From NCBI GenBank assembly GCA_017468465.1, contig JAFUIN010000015.1, positions 1 through 53,856 on the forward strand: a DNA stretch of 53,856 nucleotides, in the 5' to 3' direction. Source of the stretch: Clostridia bacterium. GTDB taxonomy: Bacteria; Bacillota; Clostridia; UMGS1840. The translations under genes and the position numbers were made by a program. The notes under the pieces were generated by a model that worked only from the letters and a program-made list of their open reading frames with translations, made no database searches and was not told where the DNA came from. Shown here piece by piece: positions 43,082 through 50,922 of this stretch (positions are counted from its first letter, which is position 1; the number at the start of each line of letters is the position of its first letter).

Positions 43082-43699
43082 ATGAAAATATATGAAGTAA
43101 AAAAAGCACCATCGGCAGATTTACCGATTGCAAGCGATGGCTGGAACCAGGCAATACAAGGAGAAATTGACCTTTACCCTTGGGACGGATATCAAAAAAG
43201 TGCTCCAAAAACATATTTTTATATGCTGTATGACGAAAACGGAGTTGGCATTAAATTTTCCTCGGACGAACTGAATCCTGTGGGAAACGCAAAGGGAATG
43301 AATACCGATGTTTATACTGACAGCTGTGTAGAAATTTTTCTCAATGCGTCGCCTGAAACTACAAATAAGTATCTGAATTTTGAATTAAGCGTTACCGGTT
43401 ACATGCACTTAGGTCTTGGCAGCGGACGTTTCGACAGAGAACTTCAATATATTGATTTTGACCGGCTGAACATTCAAACTCGTATTTTGCCGGAGGTGGG
43501 CTGGGAAGCAAAATTTTACATTCCGTTTTCTTTGTTAAAAGAATATTATCCCGAAATTTCAAATGAATGGAATGGGAATTTTCAAAAATTATGTGAAGAC
43601 TGTCAAATTCCGCATCTGGGCTGCTGGAATCTTATCGGAAGCGAAAAACCAGATTTTCACAGACCGGAATATTTTGGCAAAATGATATTGGAACACTAA
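43082..43699 (+). CDS. carbohydrate-binding family 9-like protein
   Basis: 205 residues, no signal peptide, so probably cytoplasmic. Features resemble the CBM9-like fold: W at the start of a strand (SDGWNQAIQGEIDLYPWDGY), PKTYFYMLYDENGVGIKF, then DSCVEIFLNASPETTNKYLNFEL and SGYMHLG-type strands (here TGYMHLGLGSGRFDR), ending RPEYFGKMILE. Such stand-alone proteins are often near sugar-metabolism genes, but their role is unclear. AAAGAGG precedes the ATG. A repeated-type terminator follows. Confidence 0.75.
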   Translation: MKIYEVKKAPSADLPIASDGWNQAIQGEIDLYPWDGYQKSAPKTYFYMLYDENGVGIKFSSDELNPVGNAKGMNTDVYTDSCVEIFLNASPETTNKYLNFELSVTGYMHLGLGSGRFDRELQYIDFDRLNIQTRILPEVGWEAKFYIPFSLLKEYYPEISNEWNGNFQKLCEDCQIPHLGCWNLIGSEKPDFHRPEYFGKMILEH

Positions 43700-43706
43700 A
43701 AATATG

Positions 43707-43747
43707 GAGCTGCAGAAAAATGAAATTCATTTTTCTACAGCTCTTTT
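43707..43747. terminator. terminator, repeated hairpin type, copy 2 (bidirectional)
   Basis: GAGCTGCAGAAAAATGAA pairs with TTCATTTTTCTACAGCTC, then TTTTTTA. It lies between convergent genes. Confidence 0.88.
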
Positions 43748-44887
43748 TTAGTATTCAGAATTTTTTTGTATTTTATAAATTGCATCCAACAATTTCGTCA
43801 TTTCTTTTTTTGTTGTTTTATAACCCGGACTGACTCTTACCGCACCTTGATTTTCAGTGCCCAATTCACGATGTGCAAACGGAGCGCAATGATATCCGCC
43901 TCTTGTGCTGATGTGATATTTTTCTGAGAGAATTCTTGCAATCAGCTCTGAGTGTGCATTGCTTACATTAAACGAAAGAATTCCTACCGAGTTTTGGAAA
44001 TCACCGTTATGATAGACTTTAATATGCTTCATGTTTTGCAGAGCATCATAGGTATATTGGATTAACTCTAATTTATGGTGCAAGAGGGCTTCTGGCTTGT
44101 TTGCTTTGACAAACTCCACACCCTTACCAAGCCCCAAAATACCTGGTACATTCAAGGTTCCGATTTCCAGCTGGTCGGGCAAAAAGTCCGGTTGGAAAAG
44201 CTCGTTGGATAAGCTGCCGGTGCCGCCTTCCAATACAGGGCTTAATGCAATATCCGGCGAAACATATAAAACACCGGTTCCTTGCGGACCCAATAAAGAT
44301 TTGTGGCCGCTGAAGACTGCCATACACCGCTTGCATTCAGATAAATCAATGTCAATGTTTCCGATTGCCTGCGAAAAATCGAACAAAACCGTTAACCCTA
44401 ATTGATTGGCTTTCTGATAAATTTTTTTGTAATCGACCGTTGCACCCGTTACATTGGAGGCAGCATTTACAACCAATAAAGCTGTATTGGGTAATATCAG
44501 TTGTTCCATTTGTTCAAAGTTAACCCTATGATCCGGATAACAGGGCAGAAAACAAATGGGATTTTTTTCTTTTTGATATAACTGCCGCAATACCGAATTG
44601 TGTTCATACAACGTTAGAATCACATGATCGTTGGGCTTCAAAAACCCCTTGATTGCCAGATTGAGTCCATGGCTTGCATTTGATGTGAATACAATGTTTT
44701 CACTATATTCAATATGCAGCAGTTGAGCAATGCTTTCACGGACTCCAAGAATTTTTTCAGCATATAAAAAAGACTCTCTTCCGGAGTTCCGTCCAACATT
44801 TACCGGATGGGAAAGCGCATTCCAAACTGCTTTTTTTACAGAATATGGCTTTTGATTGCTGGTTGCAGCATTGTCAAGATAAATCAT
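43748..44887 (-). CDS. cysteine desulfurase-family PLP enzyme
   Basis: 379 residues, class V aminotransferase fold. YLDNAATSNQKP at the start, NASHGLNLAIKG, the PLP Lys in FSGHKSLLGPQG and a Cys in the mobile loop RGGYHCAPFAHR support sulfur abstraction from cysteine. ATG at 44887 is chosen since GAGG lies 9 nt upstream. It overlaps the stop of the DUF3343 gene by 14 nt, so the two are translationally coupled. With DUF3343 it resembles pairs linked to sulfur or selenium delivery rather than the main Isc or Suf machinery. The acceptor is inferred, not shown. Confidence 0.87.
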   Translation of the reverse strand: MIYLDNAATSNQKPYSVKKAVWNALSHPVNVGRNSGRESFLYAEKILGVRESIAQLLHIEYSENIVFTSNASHGLNLAIKGFLKPNDHVILTLYEHNSVLRQLYQKEKNPICFLPCYPDHRVNFEQMEQLILPNTALLVVNAASNVTGATVDYKKIYQKANQLGLTVLFDFSQAIGNIDIDLSECKRCMAVFSGHKSLLGPQGTGVLYVSPDIALSPVLEGGTGSLSNELFQPDFLPDQLEIGTLNVPGILGLGKGVEFVKANKPEALLHHKLELIQYTYDALQNMKHIKVYHNGDFQNSVGILSFNVSNAHSELIARILSEKYHISTRGGYHCAPFAHRELGTENQGAVRVSPGYKTTKKEMTKLLDAIYKIQKNSEY

Positions 44888-45131
44888 CTTTGATAACCTC
44901 ATAGCGATGATTTGCGGTTTCCTGATAAATTCCGAGAAAGCCTTTTTTATGGCGGCGGATTGCTTTAATCATAAAGTCAAGCTGGTCTTTTGGAAACACC
45001 AGAGAATAAGAGCATCCGCCGGAAATTGCACCGGGTGTTTTGATCAGCTTTGGGCGCTTGGGATAAATAATTTCATTTTTTACACGGCCTGCATAAGATA
45101 ACGATTTGAACACTGCAATATATTGGTTCAT
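44874..45131 (-). CDS. DUF3343 protein (putative sulfur/selenium carrier-like)
   Basis: 85 residues. AVFKSLSYAGRVKNEI, then LIKTPGAISGGCSYSLVF, matches the DUF3343 pattern (TP..IS.GC) with one conserved Cys in the glycine loop, suited to carry a persulfide or perselenide. It overlaps the desulfurase gene. It lies downstream of a terminator that ends the tex-to-TtcA-like transcript. No good promoter is seen in the short gap, so read-through or a weak promoter must serve it. AAGGA lies 12 nt upstream of the ATG. Confidence 0.8.
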   Translation of the reverse strand: MNQYIAVFKSLSYAGRVKNEIIYPKRPKLIKTPGAISGGCSYSLVFPKDQLDFMIKAIRRHKKGFLGIYQETANHRYEVIKDDLS

Positions 45132-45159
45132 AGCATAATCATTCCTTACTGATAAAATA

Positions 45160-45212
45160 TAAAAATCCCCCTTACCAATCTATGCCGCAAGCATTGTGTC
45201 GGTGAGGAGGAT
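45160..45212 (-). terminator. terminator after the TtcA-like gene
   Basis: On the minus strand ATCCTCCTCACC pairs with GGTAAGGGGGAT around an inner ATGC/GCAT hairpin, followed by TTTTTATATTTT. Confidence 0.75.
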
Positions 45213-45216
45213 GTTT

Positions 45217-45957
45217 CTATTTTGTTTTTTTTCTGGGAGTTTTTTCGTCGGTAAAGCCGGAGAGCCTTCCACGGCATAATCCGCCAAAAACTTTTTCTTT
45301 CAGATCCGGATATTTTTTTCGCAGCTGATATATAAAATCTTTTATCTCTTGCCGTTTGGTTTCTCCGTCAGCAGGACAGGGATTTTTGAAAACGGGAAGG
45401 GAAAGTCTTTTGGCTGTTGATTTAATTTCCGCTTCCGGTGCAAAAATCAGGGGTCTGATTTGTGTAATATCCTGACGGCTTAAATAGGTGACCGGAGAAA
45501 AACAACCGATGTTTCCTTCGTATAACAACTTCATAAAAAACGTTTCTATCACATCATCGTAATGGTGTCCCAGAGCAACCTTATTGCAGCCCAACTGCTT
45601 TGCCGCATCCATCAATGCACCTTTTCGCAGTTTTGCGCAGAGTGAACAGGGATTTTCTTCTTTTCTGATATCAAACACAATTTCTTTAATCTGCGTTTTG
45701 ATAACATGATAGGGAACTTGGTTTTCTTCGGCAATTTTTTGGATTTCTTCGGTTTGAAGAGGGGTATCAAAACCTAAATCAACAGTGATACCTACCAACT
45801 GAAAGGGAACAGGATAAAACCGCTTCAGTTGAATTAATGCCTGAAATAAAACGATGGAGTCTTTCCCGCCGGAGATTCCCACTGCAATTTTGTCATTGGG
45901 TGCAATCATATGGTAATCGTCTACAGCACGCCGTAGGTAGCTTAACATTTTTCTCAT
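45217..45957 (-). CDS. TtcA-family PP-loop protein (tRNA 2-thiocytidine type)
   Basis: 246 residues. PP-loop GISGGKDSIVLF (ATP pyrophosphatase) at about residues 28-39, CSLCAKLRKGAL with the CxxC pair, ALGHHYDDVIETF and a late Cys in FKNPCPADG. This is the TtcA/TilS layout with iron-sulfur cysteines, expected to thiolate C32 in tRNA or a related target. It is 11 nt after the preceding hypothetical gene. The nearby desulfurase and DUF3343 genes could supply the sulfur, which is inference. Confidence 0.85.
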   Translation of the reverse strand: MRKMLSYLRRAVDDYHMIAPNDKIAVGISGGKDSIVLFQALIQLKRFYPVPFQLVGITVDLGFDTPLQTEEIQKIAEENQVPYHVIKTQIKEIVFDIRKEENPCSLCAKLRKGALMDAAKQLGCNKVALGHHYDDVIETFFMKLLYEGNIGCFSPVTYLSRQDITQIRPLIFAPEAEIKSTAKRLSLPVFKNPCPADGETKRQEIKDFIYQLRKKYPDLKEKVFGGLCRGRLSGFTDEKTPRKKTK

Positions 45958-45968
45958 ATCAGACCTCG

Positions 45969-46907
45969 TTATTCTTCCTGGTTTTCATATAAATGGTAGC
46001 CGGTTAAGGCGTCATATGTAACAACCAGCTTGGTTCCGGTGTCCGGCAAATGATAGCAGTTTGCGCTGCAGCCGGCTTTTTTCGCAAGCATCGTGGCTTC
46101 GCTTTTTTCAAAATCTAAAAATTCTTCCGAAAATTCTGCTTTCGTATCTGCATTGTTTAACACAGTAAGCTCCAATATTGCCGTGTCGTTTTTTTGAAAC
46201 AGACTAACGAGAATTCTGGTGCTTTCCTGTGTTAGGTAGGGTGCAATGAAGCTATCCAGCATGGCAAGCAGATATTCACGGTTTCCCAGGACGTGCGCTG
46301 TCATAAAATTTCGATAAGAAACCCACAATTTCCCGGGATGCTTTGCTTCCAATGCACCAAAATAGTTTTTCAAAGCAAAGGAAAAATGAAAGGATTCAAA
46401 GTGATATTTTTCCAGCGGAGTGGTTTCTAATAATTTGAACACGCAGCGTTCCAGTTGGTGATAAAAATTTGAAAAGCTTTCTTTCAGCGTTTTAATTTGC
46501 TGGATATTTCTGGTGGTTCTTAAACTGTCAATCTGCTCAAATATTTCCTTGTTTTGCTCCAGCATCATTTCTTCCAATACAGAATGCTTTTCATAAAGAA
46601 CCGTGTCAGAATTGGTTACATTGAGATTTTCCTTAAAATAAAGCACGATGACTTCTGATTTTTGAAATTTGGTTTTTGTTGCAAATCCGTTCAAAATTGC
46701 ACCGCTGGTTTTTGCACAGAGATTGATGTTGGTCTTTTTACAGTTTTCCAGCTTGTGCAGACGGTCAACACTGTCATCAATGAAAAAATATTCCAGGGGT
46801 TTCGCAGTTAACGAAAAAACATCGGAATTAAAAATGCAATGGGATGGGCTATCCAATGACAGCAGAAACCCGTTATTGAATACCATGATGGTGTAATCTT
46901 TTTTCAT
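45969..46907 (-). CDS. hypothetical protein, possibly a degenerate kinase-like regulator
   Basis: 312 residues, no signal peptide or membrane helix. A short N-terminal sensor-like part (1-100) is followed by a helical centre rich in Glu/Leu/Lys (about 108-190, LEEMMLEQNKEIFEQIDSL...) and an alpha/beta end (about 220-312) containing FQKNDTAILELTVLNNAD and GTKLVVTYDA. That order recalls a histidine kinase without His, N box or G boxes, so it may be a degenerate member. This is a guess from layout only. Its ATG overlaps the mrnC stop (ATGA). Confidence 0.6.
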   Translation of the reverse strand: MKKDYTIMVFNNGFLLSLDSPSHCIFNSDVFSLTAKPLEYFFIDDSVDRLHKLENCKKTNINLCAKTSGAILNGFATKTKFQKSEVIVLYFKENLNVTNSDTVLYEKHSVLEEMMLEQNKEIFEQIDSLRTTRNIQQIKTLKESFSNFYHQLERCVFKLLETTPLEKYHFESFHFSFALKNYFGALEAKHPGKLWVSYRNFMTAHVLGNREYLLAMLDSFIAPYLTQESTRILVSLFQKNDTAILELTVLNNADTKAEFSEEFLDFEKSEATMLAKKAGCSANCYHLPDTGTKLVVTYDALTGYHLYENQEE

Positions 46908-47305
46908 ATTGACTCTCCCATGTTATCCTGCGCATAAAAATAACATTTTTCTAAAATTTCGTTCAGCCGTTTTTCGTTTTTTGTCAGGTATAAATATCCA
47001 ATCAAGGCTTCCAGCCCTGTTGCAGTATGATACTCTTTGAAATCAGCATTTTTGGCCTTGGTGTTGACCTTGGTATTGCGCCCTCTTTTGAAAATATCTG
47101 TTTCTTCTTCGGTAAGATCATCAGAAAGGCGCAGTGCAATGGCGCATTGCGCTTTTGCACTGACATAATTTTTGGCTTCCTTGTGTAATCGGTTCACTTT
47201 TTTGTCGCAGTCTTTTGTAAGCTTTGTTCGAATAAACACTTCATAGACAGCGTCACCGACATATGCTAAGGTTAACGAGGAATAAGAATGATAGGGTGTC
47301 AGCAT
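46904..47305 (-). CDS. mrnC: Mini-ribonuclease III
   Basis: 133 residues, the RNase III catalytic domain alone, without the double-strand-binding domain. LAYVGDAVYEVFIR carries the signature Asp/Glu, KVNRLHKEAKNYVSAKAQ and GLEALIGYLYL (second acidic motif E-A-L-I-G-Y) complete the site. It matures 23S rRNA ends in Firmicutes. ATG at 47305 with AAAGGA 7 nt upstream is chosen over a TTG six codons before, because that TTG lies upstream of the binding site. It starts 22 nt after tex and overlaps the next gene by 4 nt. Confidence 0.93.
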   Translation of the reverse strand: MLTPYHSYSSLTLAYVGDAVYEVFIRTKLTKDCDKKVNRLHKEAKNYVSAKAQCAIALRLSDDLTEEETDIFKRGRNTKVNTKAKNADFKEYHTATGLEALIGYLYLTKNEKRLNEILEKCYFYAQDNMGESI

Positions 47306-47326
47306 TGTTGTTTCCTTTCCCAAACA

Positions 47327-49474
47327 TTAGGATTTCTTTTTTAAGGTAAGAGAAATTTTATTTTTTGTTTGATCCACAGATAAAACAGTGGCTTTTACAA
47401 TTTGACCAACTGATAAAGCTTCTGACGGATGACGGATAAAACGTTCAGAAATCTGTGAAATATGAACCAGTCCGTCATGATGCACGCCGATGTCAATGAA
47501 TGCACCAAAATCAACAACATTCCGCACAGTTCCGGTGATTTCCATACCTTCTTTTAAGTCTTTGATATCCAGGATATCTGTGCGAAGCAACGGGGGAGGC
47601 AGCTCGTCTCGAATATCTCTGCCCGGCTTTGCCAGTTCTTTTACGATGTCTTGCAGTGTGGGCAAGCCGATGTTGAGCTGTTCTGCCAGTTGTTTTGCGC
47701 CAACTGTTTCAATTTGCTGCGGAAGACTTTTCAGATTTTCATTTGCGATATCTTCTTTGGTATAGGAAAAATAATCGAGTATTTCCCGACAGGCATCATA
47801 GCTTTCCGGATGCACACCGGTGTTATCCAGAACATTTTTACCGTTTGGTATTTTCAAAAATCCGGCGCATTGTGTGTAGGCTTTTGGACCCAGCTTTGGC
47901 ACCTTCAATAATTGAGAGCGAGACGTAAACGCACCGTTTTCTTCCCGATATGTCACAATATTATGAGCAACAGCAGAGCTTAATCCGGAAACATATTCCA
48001 AAAGTGATGCAGAGGCGGTGTTTAAGTCAACCCCCACCTTATTTACACAGTCTTCCACGACACCGGTCAATGCTTCGGAAAGGCGTTTTTGAGGCATATC
48101 ATGCTGATATTGCCCAACGCCGATGGCTTTGGGGTCAATTTTCACCAATTCTGAAAGGGGGTCCTGCAAACGTCTGCCGATGGAGACAGCACTTCTTAAG
48201 GAAACATCAAAATCGGGAAATTCAGTGGCACCTAATTTGGATGCGGAGTAAACGGAGGCACCTGCTTCGGATACAACCATATAGGACAGCGGACGCTCGA
48301 TTTCAGAAATCAGTTCTGCAATAAACATTTCCGATTCCTTGGATGCAGTACCGTTTCCAATAGAAATAATTTCCACCTGATGTGTTTCAATCAGTTTTTT
48401 CAAGATTACCTTCGCTTCTGCAGTTTTATTTTGAGGCGGGGTGGGGTATACCACTGTGGTATCCAGCACTTTTCCCGTCTGGTCGCAAACTGCAATTTTG
48501 CAACCGGTTCGGTATGCCGGGTCAACGGCAAGAACAGTTTTTCCTTTGATGGGTGGCTGCATTAAAAGTGCTTTCAGATTTAACCCAAAAATTTTAATTG
48601 CTTGTTCCGATGCCATATCGGTCAACATATTGCGAATTTCCCGCTCCAAAGAGGGTTGAATCAACCGTTTGAAGGCATCAGCAAGAGCAAGCTTGACATA
48701 GTCGGACCAGATGCTTGCGGATTTTAAGTATTCGTTTTCTAAAATGGCAATGCAGTTTTCCTCCGGCACCAAAACCGAAACCTTCAAAAATTCTTCTTTT
48801 TCTCCTCTGTTAATTGCCAGAATTCTGTGAGAGGGGATTTTCTGCACCGGTTCCGAGTATTCATAATACATCCGATATACCGAGTCCAAAGCTTCATCTT
48901 TTGCTACGGTTTGTATCGTGCCGGATTTGTTATACAGCTTACGTATTTTATCACGGCAAGCGGGATTGTCGCTGGCATCCTCTGCAAAAATATCCATTGC
49001 ACCCTGCAAGGCAAGTTCTTCGGTTTCGATTTCGTCAGACAAAAAGTCTTTCGCAAAGTCCACAGGAGAACCCGACTGTTCTTCCTGGGCAAGCATTTTT
49101 TCGTAAAGTGGTGTTAATCCTCTTTCTTTTGCCACCGAGGCTCTTGTTTTTTTCTTTTGCTTATACGGACGGTATATATCCTCCAGACGGGCGAGGGTGG
49201 TTGCTTCCTGAATATCTTTTGCGATTTCTTCGGTCATTTTTCCCTGTTCGGTGATGCTGTTTATGATTTCTTGCTTGCGTTCTTCTAAATTACGAAGATA
49301 GCTTAAGCGGTCAAATATTTCTCGCAGAACCTGGTCGTCACAGGAATTGGTTAATTCCTTTCGGTATCTTGCGATAAAGGGAATGGTGTTTTTTTCGTCT
49401 ATCAGCTGCACAATGTTTGTAATGTATTTTTCATGTATTGAAAATTCCTGAGACAGTATTTGTATGATGTTCAT
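47327..49474 (-). CDS. tex: Tex-family S1 RNA-binding transcription accessory protein
   Basis: 715 residues. N-terminal helical part (NTIPFIARYRKELT, TLARLEDIYRPYKQKKKTRAS), YqgF-like RNase H-fold domain (about 315-440, VLAVDPAYRTGCKIAVCD), helix-hairpin-helix pair (about 490-560, LLEYVSGLSSAVAHNIV) and a C-terminal S1 domain (about 645-712, GTVRNVVDFGAFIDIGVHHDGLVHIS). It binds nucleic acid and affects transcription and RNA processing. It is the first gene of the tex-mrnC-hypothetical-TtcA-like transcript. TTGGAGGAAACCT precedes the ATG. Confidence 0.95.
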   Translation of the reverse strand: MNIIQILSQEFSIHEKYITNIVQLIDEKNTIPFIARYRKELTNSCDDQVLREIFDRLSYLRNLEERKQEIINSITEQGKMTEEIAKDIQEATTLARLEDIYRPYKQKKKTRASVAKERGLTPLYEKMLAQEEQSGSPVDFAKDFLSDEIETEELALQGAMDIFAEDASDNPACRDKIRKLYNKSGTIQTVAKDEALDSVYRMYYEYSEPVQKIPSHRILAINRGEKEEFLKVSVLVPEENCIAILENEYLKSASIWSDYVKLALADAFKRLIQPSLEREIRNMLTDMASEQAIKIFGLNLKALLMQPPIKGKTVLAVDPAYRTGCKIAVCDQTGKVLDTTVVYPTPPQNKTAEAKVILKKLIETHQVEIISIGNGTASKESEMFIAELISEIERPLSYMVVSEAGASVYSASKLGATEFPDFDVSLRSAVSIGRRLQDPLSELVKIDPKAIGVGQYQHDMPQKRLSEALTGVVEDCVNKVGVDLNTASASLLEYVSGLSSAVAHNIVTYREENGAFTSRSQLLKVPKLGPKAYTQCAGFLKIPNGKNVLDNTGVHPESYDACREILDYFSYTKEDIANENLKSLPQQIETVGAKQLAEQLNIGLPTLQDIVKELAKPGRDIRDELPPPLLRTDILDIKDLKEGMEITGTVRNVVDFGAFIDIGVHHDGLVHISQISERFIRHPSEALSVGQIVKATVLSVDQTKNKISLTLKKKS

Positions 49475-49642
49475 AGGTTTCCTCCAAGCTTATTATCTTT
49501 TATATTTTAGTCGATTTTATGATTTTTGTCAAGAAAAAAGAGTGAAACTGTATTTTGAGGAGAATGAAAAATGCGACTTGGTTTATGCTGCTGCAAATGC
49601 TTGCGAAATAAAAAAGTTTTTGTATTATTTTTTGGAAAGGTA

Positions 49643-49671
49643 TTGATTTTTTTTCGGGAATCATGTAAAAT
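49643..49671 (+). promoter_or_regulatory. pfkA promoter
   Basis: TTGATT (49643-49648), 17-bp spacer, TAAAAT (49666-49671), 55 bp upstream of the ATG. It rules out the upstream frame that begins at 49571. Confidence 0.72.
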
Positions 49672-49726
49672 AAAAAGGTCAAAAAATCAATCCGGTATGA
49701 TACCTGTAAATTATGAAGGAGTTATT

Positions 49727-50812
49727 ATGAAACGAATTGGAATTTTAACCGGTGGCGGTGATTGTCCGGGGCTGAATCCCGTAATTCGTGCAGTGGTAAA
49801 AACTGCAATCGGCAAATACGGTATGAGTGTGGTCGGCTTCAAAAACGGCTACAAAGGCTTGTACCATAACGAGACGGTAGAATTAACGTTAGAAAACACG
49901 TCAGGCATTTTACACAGAGGCGGTACCATTTTGTTCAGTTCCAATAAGGATAATTTGTTCGATTATCTCGTGCCGGATGAGAATGGAAATATGGTAAAGA
50001 AAGATGTTTCTCACGTTGGCGTGGAAAATATCAAGAAAAACAATATTGATGCTTTAATTATTATCGGTGGCGACGGCACTTTGACCAGCGGAAGAGATTT
50101 TGCTCGTTTGGGTGTTCCTGTTATCGGTGTTCCCAAAACGATTGATAACGACTTGTCTTCTACCGATACCACCTTCGGTTTTGATACGGCGGTAGGCGTT
50201 GCTGTGGAAGCGATTGACAGAATTCATACTACGGCAGAATCTCATCACAGAATTATCACAGTGGAAATTATGGGAAGATATGCAGGATTTTTAGGCCTTT
50301 CTGCCGGGATTGCCGGTGGTGCAGACGTTTGCTTAATTCCGGAAATTCCGTTTGATATCAATAAAGTTGCCGAACATATTAAGAAACGAATTGCACAGGG
50401 AAAAGAATTTTCTGTTGTTGCAGTTTCCGAAGGCGCAAAATCAATTACCGGTGAGGTTTGTGTTCAGAAGATTGTGGAAGGCAGTCCTGACCCTGTTCGC
50501 TTAGGTGGCATTGCACAGAAGGTTGCCGACGATCTGGAGGAGATGGTTGGGCTGGAAGCTCGTGCTACAATCCTTGGACATGTTCAGAGAGGCGGCACGC
50601 CGTCTTCTGCAGACAGAATTTTGTCTACCCGTTACGGCGTAGCTGCTGTGGAACTCGCTGTGGCAGGCAAGTTTGGAAATATGGTTGCTTTAAAAGATAA
50701 TCAAATGACGTATGTCTCTTTAGAAGATGTTATCGGCTGTAACAAAGCTGTTGACCCTGATGGAGAATTGGTTCAGGCTGCAAAAGCAATCGGAATCTGT
50801 TTTGGCGATTAA
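49727..50812 (+). CDS. pfkA: 6-phosphofructokinase
   Basis: 361 residues. ILTGGGDCPGLN opens the nucleotide site. GGDGT (Gly117) is the form used by ATP-dependent enzymes, where PPi-dependent ones have GGDDT. PKTIDND carries Lys137 in place of the usual Gly of classical PfkA (PGTIDND), a mark of the PPi-PFK-like and group III lineages. Gly117 with Lys137 occurs in ATP users such as trypanosomal PFK, so ATP is the likely donor. EIMGRYAGFLGL and the substrate motif GHVQRGGTPSS are present. The start has AAGGAG upstream. A repeated-type hairpin follows the stop. Confidence 0.94.
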   Translation: MKRIGILTGGGDCPGLNPVIRAVVKTAIGKYGMSVVGFKNGYKGLYHNETVELTLENTSGILHRGGTILFSSNKDNLFDYLVPDENGNMVKKDVSHVGVENIKKNNIDALIIIGGDGTLTSGRDFARLGVPVIGVPKTIDNDLSSTDTTFGFDTAVGVAVEAIDRIHTTAESHHRIITVEIMGRYAGFLGLSAGIAGGADVCLIPEIPFDINKVAEHIKKRIAQGKEFSVVAVSEGAKSITGEVCVQKIVEGSPDPVRLGGIAQKVADDLEEMVGLEARATILGHVQRGGTPSSADRILSTRYGVAAVELAVAGKFGNMVALKDNQMTYVSLEDVIGCNKAVDPDGELVQAAKAIGICFGD

Positions 50813-50820
50813 ATGAAAAA

Positions 50821-50867
50821 AAGGGGAGCTGTCGCAAAATGAAATTTGTTTTGCTGCAGCTCCTTTT
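50821..50867 (+). terminator. hairpin of the repeated type, copy 3, after pfkA
   Basis: AAGGGGAGCTG-TC-GCAAAA facing TTTTGCTGCAGCTCCTT, similar to copies 1 and 2. The T-tract is weak (CCTTTTGGTT), so part of the transcript may run on into the CARF-nuclease gene. Confidence 0.7.
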
Positions 50868-50922
50868 GGTTAGAAGAAAAAATGGCTCTTTGCTTGACGT
50901 TGGCAGAATAGGGAGAAAACGT

